NCBI RefSeq assembly: GCF_036226745.1
Contig: NZ_CP109013.1
Span: 8,122,001-8,186,000, forward strand
Direction: 5' to 3'
Length of the DNA: 64,000 bases
Source: Streptomyces sp. NBC_00683
GTDB lineage: Bacteria; Actinomycetota; Actinomycetes; Streptomycetales; Streptomycetaceae
A model generated the notes under the pieces. The model searched no databases. It had not been told where the DNA came from and was given only the letters and a program-made list of their open reading frames with translations. Position numbers and translations under genes: made by a program. How positions within the stretch are numbered: the first letter of the stretch is position 1; the number at the start of each line of letters is the position of its first letter. This document shows positions 1-8,183 of this stretch, piece after piece.

Positions 1-690
1 GTCACCCTGGACGACGCGGGGCGGGCCACGTACACCTTCGAGATCACCTGGTCATTGGCGCCGGTCACACCGGAGCGTCCGGCGCAGCATGTGCACACCG
101 GGTCGATCGCCGCCGTCGTCGAGCCCGGGGCCGGGACCGTCCTGGCCACCGTCGAAGCACTCCGGGCGACCGCGACCGTCAGCTACGACCCGAATGTGAG
201 GCCGGAGCTGATGGGGGATCACACCGAGGCCGTACGCAGGGTCGAACGCTGTGTCGCCCTCAGCGACGTCGTCAAGGCGAGTGACGAGGACCTGGCATGG
301 CTGTACCCGAGTGAGGCACCGGAGAAGGCCGCCGAGCGGTGGCTGCGCTCCGGCCCGGCCGTCGTCCTCGTCACGCGGGGCGCCGAAGGGGCGTCGGCGT
401 TCCTTCCCGGTGCGACGTCGAGCGTCGCCGCGGTGCCCGTCCCCGTCGTCGACACCGTGGGAGCGGGCGACGCGTTCATGTCCGGCACGCTGCACGCCCT
501 GGCAGCGCACGGACTGCTCGGGGAGGGCGGCCGCGCACGGCTGCGTTCACTGGACACCGGGACGCTGGGCGACGTGCTGCGCCACGGGGCGGCATCGGCC
601 GCCGTGACCGTTGCGCGGGCCGGTGCCCTTCCGCCCGACGCGGAGGAGCTGGCGGCGGGACTGACCCGGGCACCTGTCCCCAAGGCCTGA
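1..690 (+). CDS. PfkB-family carbohydrate kinase (fructokinase-like), 5' truncated
   Basis: The reading frame is open from base 1, so the start and the N-terminal sugar-binding half lie outside the window; 229 residues are visible. The PfkB signature DTVGAGDAF is present near visible residue 155, with the catalytic Asp in the GAGD turn. An upstream YDPN(V)R segment is typical of fructokinase/ribokinase folds. The enzyme would phosphorylate a sugar in the cytosol with ATP. The substrate cannot be settled from this half; fructokinase is the best guess. It ends 43 bases before the acyl-CoA oxidase-like gene, with no clear terminator between. Confidence 0.9.
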   Translation, partial: VTLDDAGRATYTFEITWSLAPVTPERPAQHVHTGSIAAVVEPGAGTVLATVEALRATATVSYDPNVRPELMGDHTEAVRRVERCVALSDVVKASDEDLAWLYPSEAPEKAAERWLRSGPAVVLVTRGAEGASAFLPGATSSVAAVPVPVVDTVGAGDAFMSGTLHALAAHGLLGEGGRARLRSLDTGTLGDVLRHGAASAAVTVARAGALPPDAEELAAGLTRAPVPKA

Positions 691-733
691 CAACGCCGGT
701 GTCCTCCCGCACGCCCCGGTCGTTTAGTCCTTC

Positions 734-2626
734 ATGACCGTGACCCTTACCGACACCGTCCAACCGTCCACGGCCGATCTGCTGACCGGCGTCCTCCTCG
801 GCGCGGACTTCCGCCGGGAGCACGGCTTCTGGCGGCGGCTGATCAGTACAGAACCGTTCCGCCGCCCCGCGGGCGGTACCCCCGAAGAGCGGCTGTCCCT
901 CGCCTACGACCGGCTGCGGATCCTCAACCGGTCCCTCGACAGCGGAGCCCGCCTCGCCGCCGACCCGCGCGCGCTGGCCGCCCTGCACGAATGGCTGGGC
1001 CCGGTGGACCCCGCGCTCACCACCGTTGCGGGCATCCACTACAGCCTCTTCCTCGGCAGCCTTCTCGACCACGACGCCGGCACGGACCGCGACCTGTCCG
1101 ACTTCCTGGGGATGCGGCGCATCGGCACCTTCCTCTGTACGGAGGTGGCGCACGGCAACGACGCGGCGTCCCTGGAGACCACCGCGACGTACGACCGTGA
1201 GCGGGACGGGTTCGTCCTGCACACCCCGAACGCGGGGGCGCAGAAGTTCATGCCCAACACCAGCCCGGCGGGCGGGCCGAAGACCGGCCTCGTCGCCGCA
1301 CGCCTGCTCGCCGACGGCACGGACCACGGAGTCCACCTCTTCCTGGTACCGCTCACCGACGACGTACAGGCTCTTCCAGGGGTACGGGTCCGGCGCCTGC
1401 CGGCCCGGATGGGCAGCCCCGTGGACCACTGCCTGACCTCGTTCGACCGGCTGTTCGTCGGGCGGGGCGCCCTGCTGGGAGAAGGGAGGGTGCTGGGCGG
1501 GGACAGCGGGTTCAGCAGCACCCCCGCCGACCGGCGGCGCCGCTTCCTGACATCCATCGGCCGTGTGACCCCGGGGAGGATCTCCATGAGCGCCTGCGCT
1601 GCCGGATCCGCCCGCGCCACGCTCGCGGTCGCCGTCCGCTACGGCGGCCACCGCATGGTCTCCGGCGGCCGGGGCGCCGGGCAGATTCCGGTGAACGCCC
1701 ACCGGACCCACCACGGGCCGCTCGCCTCGGCCATGGCCACGGTCTTCGCCATGAGTCTGCTGCACCGCCGGGCCCTCGACCGGTGGGAGCGCCGCACCGG
1801 TGAGGACGGGGCGGAGGCGGAACGCCTGGTGGCCGTCGCCAAGGGGTGGATCACCTGGCAGGCCCGCGCGGTCATCGTCGAGTGCCGCGAACGCTGCGGT
1901 GCGCAGGCGTTGTTGGAGAACAACGGCATGACGGAGCTGGTCACCGGGGTCGAAGGCGCCATCACGGCGGAGGGCGACAACCTCGCCATCCACGCGAAGG
2001 CGGCGGCGGACATGTTCTTCGCCGCCGGACCGGCACCCGGTGACCCCTCGCAGGACCCGGCGGACGGGACCGGCAACACCCCGCCCGACAGGACCCCCGG
2101 TGAGCTGGCCGACCCCCGGTTCCTCGGCAGGCTTCTCGACGCGGTGGAGGAGATCTGGTTCACCCGGGCCAGGAAACGCGCGCTCGGGGCACCGAACGAT
2201 GACGCGCTCGCGCGGTGGAACGCGGCCTCCGGCGCCGCACTGCGCGGGGTCGAGGCCCACGCGTACCGACACGCGGCCGAGGGGTACACCGAGGCCCTGG
2301 CCACGCTCCCCGAGGGGGACGCCCGGGAGCGGCTGGCCGAGCTGCAGCGGCTGTTCGCCCTCCAATGGGTGGCACGCAACAGCGGGGACCTGCTGGCGGC
2401 AGGTCACCTGACCACCCAGCAGGTCGAAGAACTGCCCGAGGCCACCGAGGAACTGATCGCGGCGGTCGCCGCACACGCACCCGAACTGGTCGAGTCCTTC
2501 GCGCTGCCGGAAGAGCTGCTCGCCGACTGGCCGATCGCAGGACCGGACTACGCCGACGCGTACGACGACCCGGACGGCTCCTGGAGCCGGGGCCAGGCCG
2601 AGCCTTCGCCGCCGGCCGCACGGTGA
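734..2626 (+). CDS. Acyl-CoA oxidase/dehydrogenase-like flavoenzyme
   Basis: A 630-residue protein with the layout of acyl-CoA oxidases: an N-terminal helical region, a central beta domain (FLCTEVAHGND, then residues typical of the FAD/acyl-CoA pocket) and a long C-terminal helical half that exceeds the roughly 380 residues of ordinary acyl-CoA dehydrogenases. It would desaturate an acyl-CoA substrate using FAD; whether electrons go to oxygen or to ETF cannot be told. It has no signal peptide. Its stop overlaps the GTG of a 51-aa ORF, suggesting coupled translation. Function is assigned by family resemblance only. Confidence 0.85.
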   Translation: MTVTLTDTVQPSTADLLTGVLLGADFRREHGFWRRLISTEPFRRPAGGTPEERLSLAYDRLRILNRSLDSGARLAADPRALAALHEWLGPVDPALTTVAGIHYSLFLGSLLDHDAGTDRDLSDFLGMRRIGTFLCTEVAHGNDAASLETTATYDRERDGFVLHTPNAGAQKFMPNTSPAGGPKTGLVAARLLADGTDHGVHLFLVPLTDDVQALPGVRVRRLPARMGSPVDHCLTSFDRLFVGRGALLGEGRVLGGDSGFSSTPADRRRRFLTSIGRVTPGRISMSACAAGSARATLAVAVRYGGHRMVSGGRGAGQIPVNAHRTHHGPLASAMATVFAMSLLHRRALDRWERRTGEDGAEAERLVAVAKGWITWQARAVIVECRERCGAQALLENNGMTELVTGVEGAITAEGDNLAIHAKAAADMFFAAGPAPGDPSQDPADGTGNTPPDRTPGELADPRFLGRLLDAVEEIWFTRARKRALGAPNDDALARWNAASGAALRGVEAHAYRHAAEGYTEALATLPEGDARERLAELQRLFALQWVARNSGDLLAAGHLTTQQVEELPEATEELIAAVAAHAPELVESFALPEELLADWPIAGPDYADAYDDPDGSWSRGQAEPSPPAAR

Positions 2627-2778
2627 GCGACCGACGGCCCGTCCGGACACCACTTGGTGCGGCCGGGGCCCGGCGGCGTGTGCGCGAGGCCGCAGAGATC
2701 CTCGGCCTGCGGGTCGTACTGCTCGCGTACTGGGGCACGGCATCCGTACTCGCCCGGCGACGCGGACGTCGCAGGTGA
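2623..2778 (+). CDS. Small basic protein, translationally coupled (51 aa)
   Basis: A GTG start overlaps the stop of the upstream acyl-CoA oxidase-like gene (GTGA), and the frame runs 51 codons. The product is Arg-rich at both ends with one hydrophobic stretch in the middle (ILGLRVVLLAYWGTASVLA), so it could be a tiny membrane-associated protein. No family is recognised. The overlap, Streptomyces-like codon use and an end before the riboswitch support reality, but a chance open frame in GC-rich DNA is possible. Confidence 0.4.
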   Translation: MSDRRPVRTPLGAAGARRRVREAAEILGLRVVLLAYWGTASVLARRRGRRR

Positions 2779-2920
2779 GAGGCGGAGAATCGGTTCGGCG
2801 CTGGTCCTGACCCCGAGCGCAGGTCCTGGCCGAGGAAGGGGCCGGTGCGGGGGGACACCCCACCCACCGTGCCGGCCGCGGCCCCCGAGGCCTCCGTCCA
2901 GCTGCGTGATAGCTTGCAGA

Positions 2921-3080
2921 AGCCAGTCACACTCCACGTGGAGTCAGGGAATCCGGTGCGAAACCGGAGCTGACGCGCAGCGGTGAGGGGGACGGGCGGG
3001 GCCACGGCCACTGGACACCCTCGGGGTCCGGGAAGGCGTCCCGTCCGGATGAACCCGAGTCCGAAAACCTGCTGGCACCC
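2921..3080 (+). promoter_or_regulatory. Cobalamin (B12) riboswitch
   Basis: Several landmarks of the cobalamin riboswitch occur in order. A GCCAG arm near 2922 can pair with CTGGC at 3072-3076. The conserved GGGAATCCGGTGCGAAACC core starts near 2948, followed by GCTGACGCGCAGCGGTGAG. A B12 box resembling CCGAAAACCTGCTGGCACC ends near 3078. The element sits about 70 bases upstream of the substrate-binding protein of an ABC importer. By analogy with the class it should turn expression down when adenosylcobalamin is plentiful. Confidence 0.9.
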
Positions 3081-3149
3081 GTTTCCCGTACCGGGAGCGG
3101 TGCTTCGTACCGGGCTCCGCGCATGAGCCCCAGGACGCAGAGGGACCCA

Positions 3150-4193
3150 GTGCCGCCCATAGCCAGTACCGTACGCCGAACCGCCCTGCTCACGGCGGGA
3201 CTTGTTTTGCTCACCGCCTGCGGTGGCGGTTCGTCCGAGAAGACGTCGCAGGACGGCAGCAGTGCCGCCGGCTACCCCGTGACGCTGAAGAACTGCGGAC
3301 GCACCGTCACCGTCGGAGCGGCCCCGCACCACGCGGTCTCCCTGGACCAGGGGTCGACGGAGATCCTGCTCTCGCTCGGCCTCGCCGACCGGCTGGCGGG
3401 CACCTCCACCTGGACCGACCCGGTGATGAAGGGCCTGGAGAAGGCCAGTGCGAGCGTCCCCCGCATCGCCGAGAACCGGCCTTCCTCGGAGAAGGTCCTC
3501 GACAAGGAACCCGACTTCATCAGCGCCTCGTTCGAATCGACGCTCGGCAAGGGCGGTGTCGCGCCCCGCGAGCAGTTCGAGGACCTCGGCGTCCCCACCT
3601 ACGTCTCGCCGGCCGACTGCACGGCCAAGGACAACAGCACAGGCGGGGACGGTTCGCGTACGAAGCCGCTGACCATGGAGAGCGTCTACACCGAAGTGCA
3701 CGATCTGGCCGAGGTGTTCGGCGTCCAGGAACGCGGTGACGAACTCGTCGCCCAACTCCGGGCACGCATCAGCAGGGCGACCGCGGGCATCGAGGCGTCG
3801 GACGCCACCCTGCTCTACTGGTTCGCCAACGCCGAGTCGCCCTACCTCGCGGGCTGCTGCGGGGCGCCCGGCATCATCACCGAGGAACTCGGCGCGAAGA
3901 ACGTCTTCGACGACACCCACGAGGAGTGGCCCCAGATCAACTGGGAGACCGTCGCGGACCGCAACCCCGACGTCCTGGTCATCGGTGACCTGACCCGCAA
4001 GTCGCAGACCGCCGAGAGCGCCGAGAAGAAGATCCAGTTCCTGGAGTCCAATCCCGCCACGAGGAACATGGACGCAGTCCGGCACAAGCGCTACGTCCTC
4101 CTCAGCGGCCAGGCCATGAATCCCTCCATCCGTACCGTCGAAGGCGTGGAGCTCGTGGCCGCAGGGCTGCGCGGCTTCGGGCTCGCGGGGTGA
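3150..4193 (+). CDS. btuF: Corrinoid ABC transporter substrate-binding lipoprotein
   Basis: This is a periplasmic-binding-protein-like lipoprotein of the BtuF/FhuD group. The signal peptide ends in a lipobox (LLTAC) followed by a Gly/Ser linker. The mature part has two lobes, with the conserved segment GAKNVFDD and a late NPDVLVIGD motif. I prefer the GTG at 3150, which follows GAGGGAC, giving 347 residues; the in-frame ATG at 3123 has no visible ribosome-binding site. The B12 riboswitch upstream and CbiZ downstream argue for corrinoids rather than siderophores as substrate. The stop overlaps the permease start (GTGA). Confidence 0.85.
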   Translation: MPPIASTVRRTALLTAGLVLLTACGGGSSEKTSQDGSSAAGYPVTLKNCGRTVTVGAAPHHAVSLDQGSTEILLSLGLADRLAGTSTWTDPVMKGLEKASASVPRIAENRPSSEKVLDKEPDFISASFESTLGKGGVAPREQFEDLGVPTYVSPADCTAKDNSTGGDGSRTKPLTMESVYTEVHDLAEVFGVQERGDELVAQLRARISRATAGIEASDATLLYWFANAESPYLAGCCGAPGIITEELGAKNVFDDTHEEWPQINWETVADRNPDVLVIGDLTRKSQTAESAEKKIQFLESNPATRNMDAVRHKRYVLLSGQAMNPSIRTVEGVELVAAGLRGFGLAG

Positions 4194-5272
4194 CCGACAC
4201 CCGACAGGCCGCCGGCGTACGCGCACCGGAGGCAACGGTGCCCCGCCCGGCCGGTGTCCGTGTCCTGCGCGACGGCCTTCTGTGGAGCTGCGGGGCGGCA
4301 CTGCTGCTCCTGTCCGTCGCGGTCGCCGTCACCATCGGGCCCGCCCGGATCTCGGTCCCGGACGTCTGGTCCGCGGTGGCGGCCCATCTCGGCCCCGGGG
4401 ACTCGCGGCTCACCCCGATCCGGGACGGGATCATCTGGAACCTGCGCATGCCCCGCACCCTGCTCGCCGCGGTGTGCGGGGCAGGACTCGCGGTGTGCGG
4501 CACCGTGATGCAGTCACTGCTGCGCAACCCGCTCGCCGACCCGTTCGTGCTCGGTGTCTCCTCGGGGGCGTCCACCGGAGCGGTCGTGGTCGTCATCCTC
4601 GGAGCAGGCGGGGGAGCGGTGTCGATCTCGGCCGGTGCCTTCATCGGGGCCCTCTGCTCGTTCGCCCTCGTTCTGCTGCTCAGTCACACACTCGGCGGGA
4701 CGACCGACCGGGTCGTCCTCTCCGGCGTGGCGGCGATGCAGCTCTTCTCCGCGCTCACCTCCTTCGTCGTGATGACGGCCGCCGACGCCGAGCAGACCCG
4801 CGGGGTGCTGTTCTGGCTGCTCGGCTCCCTGAGCGGGGTCGGCTGGACCGATGTGTGGATGTGCGCGGCGGTGCTCGCCGTGGCGCTGCTGATCTGCCTC
4901 GGACACGCCCGCACGCTCGACGCCTTCGCCTTCGGCCAGGACGCGGCGGCCACCCTCGGCGTCCATGTCGCCCGCACCCGGATCGTGCTGCTCTGCACCA
5001 CGGCGCTGCTGACGGCGGCGCTCGTCAGCTCGGCGGGCGCCATCGGCTTCGTCGGCCTCGTCCTGCCGCACGCGGCCCGCGCCCTGACCGGATCGGGGCA
5101 CCGGCGTCTTCTGCCGGTCACCGCGCTCGCCGGGGCGGTGTTCCTGGTCTGGGTCGACACCCTGGCCCGCACCGTCCTCGACCCGCAGGAGGTACCGGTC
5201 GGAGTGGTCACCGCCCTCATCGGCGTGCCCGCCTTCGTGCTGGTCCTGTACCGCACCCGGAGGGCCGCATGA
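4190..5272 (+). CDS. btuC: FecCD-family ABC permease, corrinoid uptake
   Basis: A 360-residue polytopic membrane protein of the FecCD/BtuC family, with about ten hydrophobic segments. It carries the family sequence RxPR (NLRMPRTLLAA, residues about 84-94) and the late GAIGFVGLVLPHAAR segment that contacts the ATPase. It starts with GTG inside the preceding stop and ends in an ATGA overlap with the ATPase gene, so the three importer genes form one coupled operon under the riboswitch. Confidence 0.9.
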   Translation: MTDTRQAAGVRAPEATVPRPAGVRVLRDGLLWSCGAALLLLSVAVAVTIGPARISVPDVWSAVAAHLGPGDSRLTPIRDGIIWNLRMPRTLLAAVCGAGLAVCGTVMQSLLRNPLADPFVLGVSSGASTGAVVVVILGAGGGAVSISAGAFIGALCSFALVLLLSHTLGGTTDRVVLSGVAAMQLFSALTSFVVMTAADAEQTRGVLFWLLGSLSGVGWTDVWMCAAVLAVALLICLGHARTLDAFAFGQDAAATLGVHVARTRIVLLCTTALLTAALVSSAGAIGFVGLVLPHAARALTGSGHRRLLPVTALAGAVFLVWVDTLARTVLDPQEVPVGVVTALIGVPAFVLVLYRTRRAA

Positions 5273-6078
5273 CCGCCGCCGCGACCGAGGGCCTGCGGGC
5301 CGAGCGCGTGACGCGGGAAGCGGGCGGGCGGATCGTCCTCGACGGAGTGGACATCGCGCCGCCACCAGGTGCCACGGTCGGACTCCTGGGGCCGAACGGA
5401 TCCGGCAAGTCCACACTGCTCCGCATCATGGCCGGCGTCCTCGGCCCGGGCGCGGGCGCGGTGACCCTCGACGGCCGCACCCTCGCGGAGACCGGCCGCC
5501 GCACCGTCGCCCGACGCGTCGCCGTGGTCGACCAGCACGCCACCACCCAGGTCGAGTTGAGTGTCCTGGACGTCGTGCGCCTCGGCCGCATCCCGCACCG
5601 CCGTGCCTGGTCGGCGCCCGGCCGCGAGGACGAGGACGCCGTGCGCGAGGCGCTGGAGCGTACAGGCCTGGCCGACCGCACCGAGCAGTCCTGGCACACC
5701 CTGTCCGGCGGAGAGCGCCAGCGCGTCCAGATCGCCCGTGCACTCGCGCAGCAGCCCCGTGAACTCCTCCTGGACGAGCCGACGAACCATCTGGACATCC
5801 AGCACCAACTGGAGCTGCTGGCCCTCGTCTCCGCGCTGCCCGTCACCGCTGTCGTGGCGCTGCACGACCTCAACCTGGCCGCGATGTTCTGCGACCGCGT
5901 CACCGTCCTCAAGGAAGGACGGGTGGTGGCCTGCGGAACGCCCGCGGAGGTGATCACCGGGGAACTCATCGCGGACGTCTACCGGGTAAGGGCTGTGGTG
6001 ACACCCGAAGGGCCGGACGGCAGGCCGTCGGTGCGCTTCCTGCCGGGGGCCGCCGCGGGCGGCCCGGTTTCCGGGTGA
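5269..6078 (+). CDS. btuD: ABC transporter ATPase, corrinoid uptake
   Basis: A 269-residue nucleotide-binding subunit with Walker A GPNGSGKST (residues 41-49), signature LSGGERQRV (from residue 145), Walker B LLLDEP (about 165-170) and an H-loop in VVALHDLNL. The length and order match FecE/BtuD ATPases. Its ATG overlaps the permease stop. A strong hairpin begins 11 bases after the stop, so it is the last gene of the riboswitch-controlled operon. Confidence 0.9.
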   Translation: MTAAATEGLRAERVTREAGGRIVLDGVDIAPPPGATVGLLGPNGSGKSTLLRIMAGVLGPGAGAVTLDGRTLAETGRRTVARRVAVVDQHATTQVELSVLDVVRLGRIPHRRAWSAPGREDEDAVREALERTGLADRTEQSWHTLSGGERQRVQIARALAQQPRELLLDEPTNHLDIQHQLELLALVSALPVTAVVALHDLNLAAMFCDRVTVLKEGRVVACGTPAEVITGELIADVYRVRAVVTPEGPDGRPSVRFLPGAAAGGPVSG

Positions 6079-6089
6079 CAGACGGCGAA

Positions 6090-6120
6090 GGGGCGGGCCC
6101 GCGTCGTCCGGGTCCGCCCC
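6090..6120 (+). terminator. Hairpin terminator after the corrinoid importer operon
   Basis: A 12-bp stem (6090-6101 with 6109-6120, one G-U pair) with a 7-base loop starts 11 bases after the btuD stop. The convergent PRC-barrel gene ends at 6162, so the hairpin may serve both strands. Confidence 0.75.
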
Positions 6121-6161
6121 TCGCTGCTTGTCGCGCGGCCTGTCGCCGCTGAGTGAGGGGG

Positions 6162-7166
6162 TCAGCGGCGGCGTCCCTGGCCGAACTCGCCGCCCGTGTC
6201 CTTGCCGCTGCCCATGTCCTTGCCGTCCGCGTAGTCGATCTTCTCCTTGCGGAGTTCGGCGGAGACTTCCTTCTGTTCGGTGACCTTGTTGGTTTCGAGG
6301 CGGACGCGCTCCACCGGGACGGCCTCCTTACGGACGGTGGCGCGTTCGGCGTGCAAGGTGACTTCGACGTCCTCCTCGCCGATGCTCGTCGTCCCGGTCG
6401 ACTTCTCGCCCGGCCGCATGGGTTCGCGCACCACGCGGACTTCCTCGTGGGACACGGGTACCGTCCGGGTGACGTTCTCGGTCACGACGTACTTGTGGAG
6501 GTGCGCCTTTCCGCTCTCGTACTCCTCTGTGCCGACGAGGAGTTGTTCCTCGGAACGGACCATTTCCTCCCGGCCCCCGGCGCCCGCGGCGGACCGTTCG
6601 GCCCCGGCTCCGGCGAGCGGGCGCGACGTGGAGGACGTCTCCGTGTCACGGTGCCTGCCCATGCCGGCGCCCGAGGTGGCTGCGCCCGTGGTGCCGACCG
6701 CTGTCGGCTTGGCGGTCGTCTTGGGGCTGGCCGTTCCTGCGGCTCCGGCTGTTCCTGCGGCTCCGGCTGTTCCTGCGGCGCCCATGGCTGCAGTTCCGGT
6801 GCCGGACGTGGTGCGCGCGTCGCCGCCCGCACCGGCGGTGGTCTTCCTGGTCATGCCGTAGTGCCGGTAGAGCTCTTCCTCCTCGGCCACGGAGAGATGC
6901 GCGTCGGCGTCCACCCTGGGGGCGTCCTTGACGCGGTCCTTCGCGTGCGAGACGTGCAGGTCGGAGCCCACGCGGCGGGCCCCGGCGAGCGGTACGAAGC
7001 TCTCCTTCATGCCGAACATTCCGGTCTTGACCGTGATCCAGTCGGGCTTGCCGGTGTCGTCGTCGACGTACACCCGTCCTACACTGCCGACCTTTTCGCC
7101 GTCACTGTCGTAGACGGTCAGACCGTCGAGTTCTCCGGAATCCGTGAAACCGTCAGCGGCTCCCAT
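6162..7166 (-). CDS. PRC-barrel and DUF2382 stress-type protein
   Basis: A 334-residue acidic protein. A PRC-barrel domain occupies residues about 8-85 (VYDSDGEKVGSVGRVYVDD). A low-complexity Ala/Gly/Thr linker follows, then a C-terminal DUF2382 domain (HKYVVTENVTRTVPV, SIGEEDVEVTLH). This architecture is common in Streptomyces and Deinococcus and is usually linked to stress responses, with no defined biochemical role. I chose the ATG at 7166 because AGGAGG lies just upstream; an in-frame extension to 7235 lacks a site. It lies between the corrinoid importer and cbiZ on the opposite strand. Confidence 0.85.
   Translation of the reverse strand: MGAADGFTDSGELDGLTVYDSDGEKVGSVGRVYVDDDTGKPDWITVKTGMFGMKESFVPLAGARRVGSDLHVSHAKDRVKDAPRVDADAHLSVAEEEELYRHYGMTRKTTAGAGGDARTTSGTGTAAMGAAGTAGAAGTAGAAGTASPKTTAKPTAVGTTGAATSGAGMGRHRDTETSSTSRPLAGAGAERSAAGAGGREEMVRSEEQLLVGTEEYESGKAHLHKYVVTENVTRTVPVSHEEVRVVREPMRPGEKSTGTTSIGEEDVEVTLHAERATVRKEAVPVERVRLETNKVTEQKEVSAELRKEKIDYADGKDMGSGKDTGGEFGQGRRR
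6730..6783 (-). repeat. 18-bp tandem repeat inside the DUF2382 gene linker
   Basis: Three consecutive copies of an 18-bp unit (GCTGTTCCTGCGGCTCCG on the plus strand; the first and third copies carry small differences) encode a repeated Ala-Gly-Thr-rich hexapeptide in the linker. The unit keeps the reading frame, so copy number could vary without breaking the protein. Confidence 0.8.
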
Positions 7167-7308
7167 GGCCGATTCCTCCTCGCCCGGGCACGCCCTGTGG
7201 GTGGGTCCAGCAGGGAAGGCGCGTCCGGCTTCCATCGCGCCTCACCCGGTTGGACGCTGCAACCTCCCGGCCCGGGGAGCGGGCGGCCCGGAGGACCCGG
7301 GGTGGGCG

Positions 7309-8130
7309 GTGGCCCCGCGCAATGCCTGTATCGGCCCCTTCCACCCGTTACGCCATTCGGGTGAGCACCCTCATGGGTGCGCCGGGGATGCGGCCCCGCC
7401 CCGCACGTATGATCGACGCGCCGTCGCCGACCGTCGGGCGGCCTGTCCCCGGGGGTGCGCCATCGATTCCGTACGCACCCGCATCCCCGGACAGCGCGGG
7501 GAACTGCTGGCCAGGCAGGAGGAAGGCCTTCGCCTCCACCACCTGGTCTGGCGGCTGGGACCCGGCTGGCGGGTGTGCAGCAGCGCTGTCCTGGGCGGCG
7601 GCATCGGGCCGCGGGCCTGGATTCTCAATGCGCAGGTACCGGGCGGATACCCGCGGCTGGACCCGGACCGGCACCTCGCCGAGATCGCCGCGGCCGAGGA
7701 GCTCGGCGGCCCCGGGGCCGGGCTGATGACGGCCGCGGACGTCACCGCGTACACCGTCGCGGCCGACGGGGGCGTCACGGCCACCGTCACCAGCGGTCTC
7801 GGGGTACGGGGATGGGCCGCTGACCCGGCCGGAGGCACCGACGGCCCGCTGCCGCCGGGCACGGTCAACATCGTCGTCACCGTCCCCGTGGCGCTCTCCG
7901 ACGCCGCCCTGGTCAACGCCGTGGCTACGGCGACCGAGGCCAAGGTCCAAGCCCTCGTGGACGCCGGACTCGACTGCTCGGGCACCCCCACGGACGCCGT
8001 GTGCATCGCCGCTCCCGACCCCGGGGCGCAGGCCGGGGAACCCTTCGCCGGCCCGCGCTCACGCTGGGGATCACGACTCGCCCGGGCCGTACACCGCGCC
8101 GTACTCGACGGCGCGCTGCGGCAGGCTTGA
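7309..8130 (+). CDS. cbiZ: Adenosylcobinamide amidohydrolase CbiZ (start uncertain)
   Basis: The conserved CbiZ core is clear: LHHLVWRLGPGW, then SSAVLGGGIG, WILNAQVPGGYPRLDPDRHL, LMTAADV, and the late ALVNAVATATEAKVQAL with DAVCIAAP. CbiZ removes the aminopropanol-type side chain of adenosylcobinamide or pseudocobalamin to give adenosylcobyric acid, so imported incomplete corrinoids can be rebuilt into B12. This fits the riboswitch-controlled importer about 1.2 kb upstream. The start is a problem: the nearest in-frame GTG (7309) is about 62 codons before the conserved block. A CTG or other near-cognate start closer to 7460-7505 may be the real one. Confidence 0.85.
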   Translation: MAPRNACIGPFHPLRHSGEHPHGCAGDAAPPRTYDRRAVADRRAACPRGCAIDSVRTRIPGQRGELLARQEEGLRLHHLVWRLGPGWRVCSSAVLGGGIGPRAWILNAQVPGGYPRLDPDRHLAEIAAAEELGGPGAGLMTAADVTAYTVAADGGVTATVTSGLGVRGWAADPAGGTDGPLPPGTVNIVVTVPVALSDAALVNAVATATEAKVQALVDAGLDCSGTPTDAVCIAAPDPGAQAGEPFAGPRSRWGSRLARAVHRAVLDGALRQA

Positions 8131-8183
8131 GTCCCGTCGCGCCGCCGCAGCCGCGCGGGGCGCACCGAGGAAGGGAATCCCCC

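Noticed and set aside
3150..6078. Siderophore importer
   Set aside because: The family alone would allow it, but the B12 riboswitch directly upstream and CbiZ nearby favour corrinoids.
6730..6783. CRISPR-like repeat
   Set aside because: The copies are directly adjacent without spacers and encode a protein linker.
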